A stretch of DNA of 64,000 nucleotides, from the NCBI GenBank assembly GCA_965200095.1, contig OZ241350.1:868001-932000 (forward strand), given 5' to 3'. The stretch comes from JANQOH01 sp965200095 (lineage in GTDB: Bacteria; Pseudomonadota; Alphaproteobacteria; UBA7887). Under the pieces are notes generated by a model that worked only from the letters and a program-made list of their open reading frames with translations, was not told the DNA's origin and did not search any database. Below are positions 10,461 through 18,799 of this stretch, in pieces (within the stretch, counting starts at the first letter, position 1; every line of letters starts with the position of its first letter). Both the position numbers and the translations under genes were made by a program.

Positions 10461-10771
10461 GGGGGTTACAGTCCTTCACTACGGCGATTCTTGAGTTGTC
10501 CAGCCGCCATAGTGAGAAACATCCGATTTCTTCGCATTGTCATGCTCCGACGGCGGGTTCGGAAACGTCGCAAGGCGCCGGGAACGCGGTCCTGCCGCAG
10601 GCGAAACGGGTTATGCAGAGGTCTCGCGTCGCATGGCGCGGAGCCCCCGACAGCATCGCCGCAAGCGTCAAAACCGGAACCGGACGCAACGAATAACGAC
10701 GCCCTTCGCCCCGCGACGATCCGGCGTCTCGCCCGGGACATCCCGCAAACTCGCGCCCGCGCCCGGGCCGG

Positions 10772-11294
10772 ATGCAGACCTTCCGCTACGGGTTCGACGC
10801 GTTCGGAAGCCGTAACCCGCTCCCCGCGCCAACGCCAGCTTCGTCGGCGGGCTCGACCGGATGCGCGGCAATGTCACGCTCCACGCCTGCATCGGCGGCG
10901 GGTGCGGGGCCGACGCCTTCGTCGCGCCCGCCGGCGCCGCCAAACCGACCGACGCCAACGATATCGTCGGCGCCATCCACGACCTGGAAATACTCCTGCC
11001 CGGCGGCGCCGGACCTCCGCCCGGTCCGACAGCCAGCGCAGCGCGAGCAACGGCGGCGTCCGCGCCGACGGACCGGACACGCACGGCTACACGATACGCC
11101 CGCAGATCGGCGGCGCCGCCCGGGCGATGACCCGTTACTGGAGGAACGGCCGGTTCGAGGGCGCGATTTACGGACCCCGCGACGCGCTCGAAACCGCCGG
11201 CGCCTGGTGGCTGCCCGCGTCGGCAAGCGACGTGGACAACAACGTCCTGGGAATTATCGGCAGTTTCGGCGCCGTCGCCGTCTCCGACCGCTGA
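10772..11294 (+). pseudogene. Decayed surface-protein gene, possibly TbpB-like
   Basis: Three stretches of protein-like sequence lie consecutively in three reading frames. MQTFRYGFDAFGSRN begins at 10772, then ANASFVGGLDRMRGNV leading into a segment with IVGAIHDLEILLPGG (frame of 10861), then a segment from about 11050 ending at the stop at 11294. The last contains RFEGAIYGPRDALETAGAWW and GIIGSFGA. The pattern FYGPxAxExGG followed by a terminal GxFGA resembles the beta-barrel end of transferrin-binding-protein-like surface lipoproteins; that assignment is tentative. At least two frameshifts make it a pseudogene. It sits between a repeat array and an IS remnant, and the 5' limit is uncertain. 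Confidence 0.45.
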
Positions 11295-11390
11295 CGCCGG
11301 CCGTTCCGCGCCGCCTCGCGAAACGCCGTCTTCCGTTGTATCTCCTTCGCAGCGCCGGAAGCGGCGCCTGTAGAAGGGGAGGAGAGGGCC

Positions 11391-11525
11391 ATGCGCCTCG
11401 TGCAACCGATCGGCTCCGGCGGCGCGCGCGCCGTCGCCGTAGCGGAAGACGACGGCTTGCGGATCGTCGACGGCGCCGGTCGCCTCTACGACCTCGGGAT
11501 CGAGGCGGCGGAAAACGTCGGACAT
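11391..11525 (+). pseudogene. 5' stub of an AraD1/GguC-like gene
   Basis: A strong ribosome site (ggggaggagag) precedes ATG 11391, and the first ~44 residues (MRLVQPIGSGGARAVAVAED, then GRLYDLGIEAAENVG) resemble the start of AraD1/GguC-family fumarylacetoacetate-hydrolase-like proteins, which open MRLVQ... and have a [ST]xYELAxxA segment. After about 11500 the frame turns into low-complexity Arg-rich sequence, because the opposite strand there is an ISAs1-type transposase remnant. The rest of the gene is absent. This looks like a gene cut by an insertion element that later decayed. The family call rests on a short match. Confidence 0.4.
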
Positions 11526-11735
11526 CGAACCCGGCCGATTCGCCTCGACGGCGAACGAACAGTCGCCGCCCCCGTCGCGGATGGCCTCGCACAGGGCGCG
11601 CCGGCAAAACGCCGCATCGCCGGTCGCAACCGCCCCCTCGAGCGGCAGACGCCTGAGCAACGCCAGAGCCGCCGGCGCCGCCTTGTGCATCGTCCCGCAA
11701 ATCCTGTCGCCCCCAAACGCCCATCGCTTCATTGA
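11490..11735 (-). mobile_element. ISAs1-type transposase remnant
   Basis: Read on the minus strand from ATG 11732, the translation contains GDRICGTMHKAAP, LRRLPLEGAVATGDAAFCRR and ALCEAIRDGGGDCSFAVEAN. This matches the core pattern of ISAs1-family DDE transposases, in which LLDLL.LKGA..T.DA..CQ..IA..I...GGDY..A.K.NQ surrounds the second catalytic Asp. Here the Asp is kept (TGDA). Both ends of the protein are missing and no terminal inverted repeats could be recognised. It overlaps the AraD1-like stub on the other strand. Confidence 0.6.
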
Positions 11736-11794
11736 ATCGCCCTGGCCGGCGAGGCGCGTCCATCGCCATAATGAGAGTCGCTGGCCGCCACCCT

Positions 11795-11815
11795 TGCGAT
11801 TGACTTTCAATCGCA
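11795..11815. promoter_or_regulatory. Perfect inverted repeat upstream of iron ABC operon (candidate operator)
   Basis: The arms TGCGATTGA (11795-11803) and TCAATCGCA (11807-11815) are perfect reverse complements around a 3-bp spacer CTT. The site lies 43 bp before the GTG start of the ferric-binding protein gene. Its size and symmetry suit a dimeric repressor, and an iron-responsive regulator of the Fur/Irr class is the natural guess from context. The sequence is not a clear match to a consensus I can quote. No convincing -35/-10 pair was identified. Confidence 0.5.
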
Positions 11816-11858
11816 TATTCTTGCCCGGCGCAACCCGGCAAGAGAAAGGGCAAGCCCC

Positions 11859-12875
11859 GTGCACCGCATAGCGATATCCTGCGCCGTATTCGCCGCCTTC
11901 GCCGTCGCGGCCGCCGCTCCTGCGGCCGAGGTCAACGTCTATTCGGCGCGCAAGGAAGCGTTGATCGCGCCGATCCTCGACGCCTTTTCCGAAGAGACCG
12001 GCGTCGCCGTCCGCCTCGTCACCGGCAATGCCGGGCAGCTGCATGAGCGCCTGCTCGCCGAAGGGCGCAACAGCCCCGCCGACCTGTTCGTCACCGTGGA
12101 CGCCGGCAATCTGCACCGCGCCCGACAGGCGGGGCTCCTGCGTCCGGTCCGCTCGGACATCCTCGACGCCGCGGTCCCCGCGCGCTGGCGCGACCCGGAC
12201 GGGTTCTGGTTCGGCCTCAGCCTGCGCGCCCGCGTGCTGGTCTACGCCGTCGACCGCGTGTCCCCCGACGACCTCTCGACCTACGAGGCCCTCGCCGACC
12301 CGATATGGTCCGACCGCGTGCTCGTGCGCTCCTCGAGCAACATCTACAATCAGTCGCTCATCGCCTCGATGATCGAGGCGAGGGGGACGGCCGCGACCGA
12401 GGAATGGGCGCGCGGCCTCGTCGCCAACCTGGCGCGCGACCCCAAGGGCGGCGACACCGACCAGATCCGGGCCGTGGCGGCGGGCGAAGGCGATGTCGCC
12501 ATCGTCAACACCTATTACTATGGGGGTCTCGCCGCGTCCGCGGACCCGGCCGACCGCGCCGCGGCGGGCGCCACCCGCCCATTTTTCCCCAATCAAGGAG
12601 GGCGCGGGACGCACGTCAACATTTCCGGGGCGGGGGTGTGCGCCCATGCGCCCAACGCCGCCGAGGCCGTAGCGCTGCTCGAATATCTCGCGGGGGAGAC
12701 GGCGCAGGCCGCTTTCGCCGCGCTCAATCACGAGATACCGGTGCGCGCCGGCGCGCCGTCCTCCGACATCGTCGCCGGCTGGGGCGCCTTCGAGATGGAC
12801 GACCTGCCGCTGGCCGTGCTCGGCGAACGCAACCGCGAGGCGATCGAACTCGCCGACCGTGCCGGCTGGCGCTGA
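11859..12875 (+). CDS. fbpA: Ferric iron ABC transporter, periplasmic binding protein
   Basis: A 338-residue periplasmic ferric-iron binding protein of the FbpA/FutA type. The GTG start at 11859 follows agagaaaggg. A signal peptide is evident (MHRIAISCAVFAAF, cleavage after APAAA or close by), then the family opening EVNVYSARKE. NTYYYG around residue 217 supplies the adjacent tyrosines that coordinate Fe(III) in this family, and NISGAGVCAHAPNA is the usual hinge-proximal segment. It is first of three overlapping genes with the permease and ATPase, and sits directly behind a perfect inverted repeat, so iron-dependent repression is plausible but inferred. Confidence 0.9.
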   Translation: MHRIAISCAVFAAFAVAAAAPAAEVNVYSARKEALIAPILDAFSEETGVAVRLVTGNAGQLHERLLAEGRNSPADLFVTVDAGNLHRARQAGLLRPVRSDILDAAVPARWRDPDGFWFGLSLRARVLVYAVDRVSPDDLSTYEALADPIWSDRVLVRSSSNIYNQSLIASMIEARGTAATEEWARGLVANLARDPKGGDTDQIRAVAAGEGDVAIVNTYYYGGLAASADPADRAAAGATRPFFPNQGGRGTHVNISGAGVCAHAPNAAEAVALLEYLAGETAQAAFAALNHEIPVRAGAPSSDIVAGWGAFEMDDLPLAVLGERNREAIELADRAGWR

Positions 12876-14517
12876 CCTGCGCCGCCCGAAGCGCGTCGCG
12901 GCCCGCCTCCTCGCGGCCGCGCCGACGGCGATCGCCGTCGCCGTTTCGGCGCCGGTCGTCGTCGTCGCCGCCCATCTCTTCCTTCCCGCGGGGGATGTCT
13001 GGCCGCATCTCGTCGACACCGTTCTCGCCCGCTATGTCGCGAACACCCTGTGGCTGCTTCTCGGCGTCGGACTCGCCACCTTCGTCCTCGGCGCCGGCGC
13101 CGCCTGGCTCTGCGCCATGTGCCGCTTCCCCGGACGCGCGATTTTCGAGTGGGCGCTGCTGCTGCCGCTGGCGCTTCCCGCCTGGGCCATCGCCTACGCC
13201 TATGCCGGCATGTTCGAATATGCCGGACCGGTGCAGACGGCGCTGCGCGAGGCCTTCGGCTGGACACGGCGCGATTACTGGTTCCCCGACATCCGCTCGC
13301 TCGGCGGGGCCATCGCGGTCCTCTCGCTGGCCCTCTATCCCTATGTTTATCTGCTGGCCCGCGCCGCTTTTCTCGACCAGTCCGTCTGCGCGCTGGAGAT
13401 CGGGCGCACCCTGGGCCGCGGCGCGTGGCGCAGCTTCGCCGGGATCGCCCTGCCGCTCGCCAGGCCGGCGCTCGCCGGCGGCGTCGCCCTTGCGCTCATG
13501 GAGGCGCTGAGCGACTTCGGCACGGTCGACTATTACGGGGTCGACACCTTCGCGACCGGCATCTACCGGACGTGGTTCGCCCTCGGCGACGCCGGGGCGG
13601 CCGCGCAACTGTCGGCAGTGCTGTTGATCTTCGTGTTCCTGGTGCTCGCCGCCGAGCGCTGGCAGCGGCGCCGCGCGCGCTACCATCACACCACCGGCCG
13701 GGCCGGGCGCGCCTTTGCCTGGCGCCTCTCCGGCTGGCGCGCGGGCCTGGCCGCGGCCGCCTGCTTCGCGCCGCTCGCCCTCGGTTTCCTCCTGCCCGCC
13801 GGCCGACTCGCCGCCTGGGCGGTCCCGACCTGGCGCGACCGGGCGGACGCGGCCTTCGGCGCGCTCGCCGGAACCAGTTTCCTCCTCGCCGCGCTGACGG
13901 CGCTCCTGGCCGTGGCGGCCGCCCTTGCCATCGCCTACGCCGCCCGGCTGGGCCTGGGGCCGATCGGACGCGCCGCGCGCCGCATCGCCGGTCTCGGCTA
14001 CGCGGTCCCCGGGTCGGTAGTGGCGGTCGGCGCCTTGCTGTCGCTCGCCTGGATCGACCACCGCATCGACGATTTCGCGCGCAGCGTCTTCGGCGTCTCC
14101 ACCGGCCTCATCGTCACCGGCGGGATCGCCGCCCTCGTCTTCGCCTATCTCGTCCGCTTCCTCGCGGTTTCGATGAACGCCGTCGATGCGGCGTTCGTGC
14201 GCGTCACCGGGCATATGGACAACGCCGCGCGCACGCTGGGGGCGGCGCCCGCGCGGGTCCTGGGGCGCATCCACCTGCCCATGCTCCGCGGCGGACTGCT
14301 CACGGCGACGCTGCTGGTCTTCGTCGACACCATGAAGGAACTTCCCGCGACGCTCATCCTGCGTCCCTTCGACGTCAACACCCTCGCGGTGCGCGCCTAC
14401 GAGCTCGCCAGCGACGAACGGCTCGCCGACGCCGCGACTCCGGCGCTGGCCATCGTCGCCGCAGGTCTGATCCCCGTCGCGCTGCTTGGCCGCGCCGTCG
14501 CCCGGGGGCGCGCGTGA
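12859..14517 (+). CDS. fbpB: Ferric iron ABC transporter, fused two-domain permease
   Basis: A 552-residue inner-membrane permease with about twelve hydrophobic segments in two homologous halves, as in FbpB/SfuB. Each half carries an EAA-type cytoplasmic loop for ATPase docking; the first includes EALSDFGTVDYYGVDTFATG, typical of iron(III) permeases, and the second lies near HMDNAARTLGA. The GTG start at 12859 overlaps the binding-protein gene by 17 bp, implying translational coupling. The gene ends in a 4-bp GTGA overlap with the ATPase gene. It passes Fe(III) delivered by the binding protein across the membrane. Confidence 0.9.
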   Translation: MPAGADLRRPKRVAARLLAAAPTAIAVAVSAPVVVVAAHLFLPAGDVWPHLVDTVLARYVANTLWLLLGVGLATFVLGAGAAWLCAMCRFPGRAIFEWALLLPLALPAWAIAYAYAGMFEYAGPVQTALREAFGWTRRDYWFPDIRSLGGAIAVLSLALYPYVYLLARAAFLDQSVCALEIGRTLGRGAWRSFAGIALPLARPALAGGVALALMEALSDFGTVDYYGVDTFATGIYRTWFALGDAGAAAQLSAVLLIFVFLVLAAERWQRRRARYHHTTGRAGRAFAWRLSGWRAGLAAAACFAPLALGFLLPAGRLAAWAVPTWRDRADAAFGALAGTSFLLAALTALLAVAAALAIAYAARLGLGPIGRAARRIAGLGYAVPGSVVAVGALLSLAWIDHRIDDFARSVFGVSTGLIVTGGIAALVFAYLVRFLAVSMNAVDAAFVRVTGHMDNAARTLGAAPARVLGRIHLPMLRGGLLTATLLVFVDTMKELPATLILRPFDVNTLAVRAYELASDERLADAATPALAIVAAGLIPVALLGRAVARGRA

Positions 14518-15572
14518 CCGGCGCGCGCGGGCCGGAGGACGGCCTCGCCGTCGCCGGGGTGAGTCACGATTTCGGCGCAACGCGCGCCGTCGACGATGTC
14601 TCTCTCGCCGTCGCGCAAGGGGAGATCGTGGCGTTGCTGGGGCCGTCGGGATGCGGCAAGTCCACCTTGCTGCGCATTGCCGCGGGTCTCGAGACGCTGC
14701 AACGGGGAAGCGTGGCGATCGGCGGCGAGACGGTCGCCGCGCCGGGGCGGTCGCTGCCGCCCGAGGCGCGTTCGGTCGGCCTGATGTTCCAGGATTTCGC
14801 GCTGTTCCCGCACCTCACCGTGGCGCGCAACGTCGCCTTCGGCCTGGCCGGTTCGCCGCCGGCGGTCCGCCGCCGCACGGTCGCGCGGCTGCTCGACCGC
14901 GTCGGCCTCGCCGCCCGCGCCGACGACTACCCCCACGCCCTTTCCGGCGGCGAACAGCAACGGGTGGCGCTCGCCCGCGCGCTGGCGCCCGAACCGCGGG
15001 CGATGCTCCTCGACGAGCCGTTCTCCGGTCTCGACCGCCTGTTGCGCGACAGTCTGCGCGAGTCCGCCGCCGCCGTCCTCCGGGAGGCGCGGACGCCGGC
15101 GCTGATCGTCACCCACGACCCCGAGGAGGCGATGCTCGTCGCCGACCGCATCGCCGTCATGCGCGAGGGCCGCATCCTTCAGGCCGCGCCGCCGGATGTC
15201 CTCTACCGCCGCCCGGCCGACTCCTTCTGCGCGACGTTTCTCGGCGAGACGCAGCGCTTCGACGGCGCCGTCCGCGGCGGCCGCGTTCGCACCCCCGTCG
15301 GCGTCTTCGCCGCGCCCGGTCTCGCCGAGGGCGCCGCCGCCCAGGTTCTGGTGCGTCCGGAAGGCGTGCGCCTCGGCGCCGACAGCGGTCCCGCCGCAAC
15401 CGTGCGCGCGGTGCGGAGCCTCGGCCGGTCGGGCCTGGCGATGCTGAGGCTCGACGGCGGCGCCGAACTGCGCGCGCGCGCGCCGTGGTGGGCGCTGCCG
15501 GAAGCGGGGGCCCGGACGCGCATATCGGTCGCCGACGCGATGGCGTTTGTCTTTCCCGCTCAAGAGCGCTAG
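14514..15572 (+). CDS. fbpC: Ferric iron ABC transporter, ATP-binding protein
   Basis: A 352-residue ATPase that powers the iron importer. Walker A is GPSGCGKST (near residue 43), the Q-loop is MFQDFALFPH, the signature is LSGGEQQR, Walker B is AMLLDEPFSGLD and the switch His is in IVTHDPEEAM. A C-terminal TOBE-like region follows (VLVRPEGVRLG). The GTG start at 14514 overlaps the permease stop by 4 bp; the open frame extends far upstream but only as a shadow of the permease gene. All ATPase motifs are intact. A small GC-rich dyad directly follows the stop. Confidence 0.93.
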   Translation: MTGARGPEDGLAVAGVSHDFGATRAVDDVSLAVAQGEIVALLGPSGCGKSTLLRIAAGLETLQRGSVAIGGETVAAPGRSLPPEARSVGLMFQDFALFPHLTVARNVAFGLAGSPPAVRRRTVARLLDRVGLAARADDYPHALSGGEQQRVALARALAPEPRAMLLDEPFSGLDRLLRDSLRESAAAVLREARTPALIVTHDPEEAMLVADRIAVMREGRILQAAPPDVLYRRPADSFCATFLGETQRFDGAVRGGRVRTPVGVFAAPGLAEGAAAQVLVRPEGVRLGADSGPAATVRAVRSLGRSGLAMLRLDGGAELRARAPWWALPEAGARTRISVADAMAFVFPAQER

Positions 15573-15641
15573 ATATGCCCGCGTCGGGCGGCCGCGACTC
15601 CGCCGCCGCGACGGCTCCGAACGCGCCTGAGGGGAAACGCG

Positions 15642-15890
15642 ATGAGCATTGGGATTTGGCAGATCGTCTTGATTCTGGTTATCGTCCTGATCCTGTTCGG
15701 CGCCGGCAAATTGCCGCGCGTCATGGGCGATGTCGCCAGAGGCGTGAAAAGCTTCAAGGCCGGCCTCAAGGAAGAGGACGAACCCGGCGACGAGGCCGCC
15801 GCGAAGGGCGAGGCGCCGCAAGCCCGCGTCGCCGAAACCGCGAAAACGGCGACCGCCGAGGCCCGGTCGGACGAGCCCGCCAAGACCTGA
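15642..15890 (+). CDS. tatA: Twin-arginine translocase subunit TatA
   Basis: An 82-residue TatA, which oligomerises to form the translocation element of the Tat pathway for folded proteins. The N-terminal membrane helix is IWQIVLILVIVLILFGAGKL, followed by the conserved hinge and amphipathic helix (LPRVMGDVARGVKSFKAGL) and a charged Ala/Glu-rich tail. ATG 15642 follows gaggggaaacgcg. It heads the tatABC set, 58 bp before tatB. It carries the usual FGAGKLP hinge; TatB has the IGPRELP form, which separates the two paralogues. Confidence 0.95.
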   Translation: MSIGIWQIVLILVIVLILFGAGKLPRVMGDVARGVKSFKAGLKEEDEPGDEAAAKGEAPQARVAETAKTATAEARSDEPAKT

Positions 15891-15948
15891 ACGCCGCGCC
15901 GGCGCGACGGCCCGCGCGACGGTTCGGACTCCCGCGACGACCGCGCCA

Positions 15949-16512
15949 ATGCTCGACATCGGCTGGAGCGAAATGGCGATCGTCGCCGTGGTGGCGCTCT
16001 TCGTCATCGGGCCGCGGGAGTTGCCGCGTCTGCTGCGGACCGTCGGCCGCTACGCCGCGAAAATCCGCGGCATGGCGCGCGAATTCCAGGAAGGCATCGA
16101 CGACGCCGTGCGCGAGGCCGAGCTCGACGAAGTGAAAAAACAAATCGAGTCGGTCCAGAAGATCGACGTCCGCGAATCCATCGAGAACGCGATCGACCCC
16201 GACCGCCGCATCGGCAAGGCCATGGATTTCAGCGACCCCGCCGCCCCCGGACCCGGCGCTCCGGAGGCGAAACCGCCGGCGGACGCGGCGGCGGAAGCCC
16301 CCGGGCCGCCGGAAACGGAGGCGGCGGAGGAGCCGTCGCAGGCCGAACCCGCCGCAGCGCCGGCCCGCCCGCCGTCTTCGCCGGGGCGCGCGGCGGGCAT
16401 GGCGGCGTCCGTCGCCGCGGCAGCGGCGCCCGCGCCCGCCCCGGCGGCGGAGCCGGGACATCCGGCCGAGGCGCGTCCCCCGGCCGCCGAGGCGCAGGCG
16501 ACCGACGCCTGA
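15949..16512 (+). CDS. tatB: Twin-arginine translocase subunit TatB
   Basis: A 187-residue TatB, the partner of TatC in the substrate-receptor complex. The N-terminus has the TatB form MLDIGWSEMAIVAVVALFVI followed by GPRELPRLLRTVG, with the conserved Glu early in the helix and Gly-Pro hinge. An amphipathic segment (EFQEGIDDAVREAELDEVKK) continues it. The C-terminal ~90 residues are Ala/Pro/Glu-rich low complexity, which is longer than in many TatB proteins and probably disordered. It ends 3 bp before tatC, so the two are almost certainly co-transcribed and coupled. Confidence 0.95.
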   Translation: MLDIGWSEMAIVAVVALFVIGPRELPRLLRTVGRYAAKIRGMAREFQEGIDDAVREAELDEVKKQIESVQKIDVRESIENAIDPDRRIGKAMDFSDPAAPGPGAPEAKPPADAAAEAPGPPETEAAEEPSQAEPAAAPARPPSSPGRAAGMAASVAAAAAPAPAPAAEPGHPAEARPPAAEAQATDA

Positions 16513-16515
16513 CCC

Positions 16516-17412
16516 ATGGCCGACATATCGCGCGATGACGTAGAGGCGTCCAAGGCGCCGCTCATCGACCATCTCATCGAACTGCGCGACCGTCTCAAAT
16601 GGTCGGCGGTAGCGTTGCTGGCCGCGTTCGTCCTCTGCTTCGTCGTTACCGAGGATTACCTCTATCCGTTCCTCGTGTCGCCGCTCTACGACATCTATGT
16701 CGATATCGGCGTCGAGAACCCGCGCATGATCTACACGGCGCTGCACGAGGCGTTTTTCACCTACATGAAGCTCGCCTTCTACACGGCGTTGTTCGTGTCT
16801 TTCCCCATCGTCGCCAACCAGCTCTGGAAATTCATCGCGCCGGGCCTCTATCGCGACGAGAAACACGCCTTTCTGCCGTTTCTGGTCGCCACCCCGGTGC
16901 TGTTCGCGACCGGCGCTGCGCTGGTCTATTTCTTCATTTTGCCGCTGGCGTGGCGGTTCTTCATCGGCTTCCAGACCGCCGGCGCCGAAGGCATGGCCAT
17001 CGAGCTCGAGGCCAAGGTCAACGAATATCTCGCGCTCGTCATCAAACTCATGTTCGCCTTCGGCATCGCGTTCCAGCTGCCGGTTGCGCTCACCCTCATG
17101 GCCCGGGCCGGTCTCGTAACCTCGCGGGGCCTCGCCGAACGCCGGAAATACTCCATCGTCATCGCGTTCGCCGCCGCTGCGCTTCTCACGCCGCCCGACC
17201 TGATCAGTCAGATCGGCCTCGGCGTGCCGATCATCGTCCTCTACGAAATCTCGATCTGGCTTGCGCGCATGGCCGAACGCCGACGCGCCGCACGCGAGGC
17301 CGCCGAAGAGGCCGAACTCGACCGCCGGCTCGCGGAAACCGGCGACGACGCCCCGGCCGACCCGGAGATCGACGACATCGACGACGAAACCGACTTCAAC
17401 GTGACTCGCTAG
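16516..17412 (+). CDS. tatC: Twin-arginine translocase subunit TatC
   Basis: A 298-residue TatC, the six-helix inner-membrane protein that recognises the twin-arginine signal. Conserved features include the N-terminal SKAPLIDHLIELRDRL segment, EAFFTYMKLAFY in the first cytoplasmic part, FIAPGLYRDEK and the FAFGIAFQLPV helix. The C-terminal cytoplasmic tail after SIWLARMAER is rich in Arg, then Asp/Glu. ATG 16516 lies 3 bp after tatB. The serS start is 14 bp downstream, so serS probably shares the transcript. Confidence 0.97.
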   Translation: MADISRDDVEASKAPLIDHLIELRDRLKWSAVALLAAFVLCFVVTEDYLYPFLVSPLYDIYVDIGVENPRMIYTALHEAFFTYMKLAFYTALFVSFPIVANQLWKFIAPGLYRDEKHAFLPFLVATPVLFATGAALVYFFILPLAWRFFIGFQTAGAEGMAIELEAKVNEYLALVIKLMFAFGIAFQLPVALTLMARAGLVTSRGLAERRKYSIVIAFAAAALLTPPDLISQIGLGVPIIVLYEISIWLARMAERRRAAREAAEEAELDRRLAETGDDAPADPEIDDIDDETDFNVTR

Positions 17413-17426
17413 GCGAGGGAAGGACG

Positions 17427-18701
17427 GTGCTCGATATCGCGTCCGTGCGCGCCGACCCGGCCGCTTTCGACGCCGCCATGACCCGGCGCGGCGCCGGCGC
17501 CCCGGCGGCCGAACTGCTCGCCCTCGACCGCAAGCGCCGCGACGCCATCGCCGCCGCGCAGGAGCTGCGCACCCGGCGCAACGCCGTCTCGAAGCGCATC
17601 GGCGCCGCGAAGGCCCGGGGCGAAGACGCCGCCGGACCCATGGCCGAGGTCGCCGCCCTCCGCGACCGTCTGCGCGAGAGCGAGGCGCTCCGGCGCACCC
17701 TCGAAGCCGAGCTGATCGAAGCCATGCGCGGCCTGCCCAACCCCGCCGCTCCCGACGTGCCCGACGGCGCCGACGAAACCGGCAATGTAGAAGTGGAGCG
17801 CATCGGCGCGCCGCGCGCCTTCTCCTTCCCCCCACGCTCCCATTTCGAGATCGGCGAACGCCTCGGACAGATGGACTTCGAGCGCGCGGCGCGCATGTCG
17901 GGGGCGCGCTTCGTCGTCCTCGACGGGCAGCTGGCGCGGCTCCAGCGCGCGCTGGCGCAGTTCATGCTCGACCTGCAAACGGGCGAACACGGCTACCGCG
18001 AAGTCGCGCCGCCGTTGCTGGTCCGCGAGCCGGCGCTGTTCGGCACAGGCCAGCTCCCCAAATTCGCCGGGGACAATTTCGTCACCGAGGACGGATACTG
18101 GCTGACGCCGACCGCCGAAGTGCCGCTGACCAACCTGGCGCGCGAAAGCGTGATCGACGAAGAGGCGCTGCCCCTGCGCTTCACGGCGCACACGCCGTGC
18201 TTCCGCGCCGAGGCGGGCGCCGCCGGAAAGGACACCCGCGGCATGATCCGCCTGCACCAGTTCGACAAGGTGGAGCTCGTGTCCATCGTCGCGCCGGAGG
18301 CTTCCGGGGCCGAACACGAACGCATGACCGCCTGCGCCCGCGCCGTGCTCGACCGCCTCGAGATCCCGTATCGAGTGGTGCTCCTGTGCGCCGGCGACAC
18401 AGGCTTCGCGGCGCGCAAGACCTGGGACCTCGAAGCGTGGCTGCCGGGGCAGAACGCCTATCGCGAGATCTCCAGCTGCTCCGACTGCGGCGACTTCCAG
18501 GCGCGACGGATGAACGCGCGCTACCGCCCGAAGGCCGGCGGGGGGCCGCGCTTCGTGCACACGCTCAACGGCTCCGCCCTCGCCGTCGGGCGGACCCTCG
18601 CCGCGGTGATGGAGAACTGTCAGGAGGCCGACGGCTCGGTGTCCGTGCCGGAGGCGCTCCGCCCCTGGATGGGAGGCCGCGCGCGCGTCGAACCCGGCTG
18701 A
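17427..18701 (+). CDS. serS: Serine--tRNA ligase
   Basis: A 424-residue seryl-tRNA synthetase. The N-terminal antiparallel coiled coil that grips the tRNA long arm covers roughly residues 25-100. Class II motifs follow: TPTAEVPLTNL, motif 2 FRAEAGAAGKDTRG near residue 257, and motif 3 near NGSALAVGRTL, with the serine-specific ISSCSDCGDFQARR before it. The GTG start at 17427 follows gagggaaggacg and gives the standard LDIASVRADPAAF opening. It follows tatC closely, a common alphaproteobacterial arrangement. Length is typical for the family. Confidence 0.96.
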   Translation: MLDIASVRADPAAFDAAMTRRGAGAPAAELLALDRKRRDAIAAAQELRTRRNAVSKRIGAAKARGEDAAGPMAEVAALRDRLRESEALRRTLEAELIEAMRGLPNPAAPDVPDGADETGNVEVERIGAPRAFSFPPRSHFEIGERLGQMDFERAARMSGARFVVLDGQLARLQRALAQFMLDLQTGEHGYREVAPPLLVREPALFGTGQLPKFAGDNFVTEDGYWLTPTAEVPLTNLARESVIDEEALPLRFTAHTPCFRAEAGAAGKDTRGMIRLHQFDKVELVSIVAPEASGAEHERMTACARAVLDRLEIPYRVVLLCAGDTGFAARKTWDLEAWLPGQNAYREISSCSDCGDFQARRMNARYRPKAGGGPRFVHTLNGSALAVGRTLAAVMENCQEADGSVSVPEALRPWMGGRARVEPG

Positions 18702-18799
18702 ACGCGCCCGCCCGCGGCCTTGCCGCGGGGCGCCCCGGCCCTAATGTCCTTGCGGTATCGACCTCTCCGATGCCGCTCAGGAAGGCGCGAAGGGCCGCC

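Noticed and set aside
10668..13019. A 783-codon minus-strand frame spanning the IS remnant and the iron-binding protein gene
   Set aside because: Only its 11490-11735 part is protein-like (the transposase core); the rest is the antisense of fbpA and of the pseudogene.
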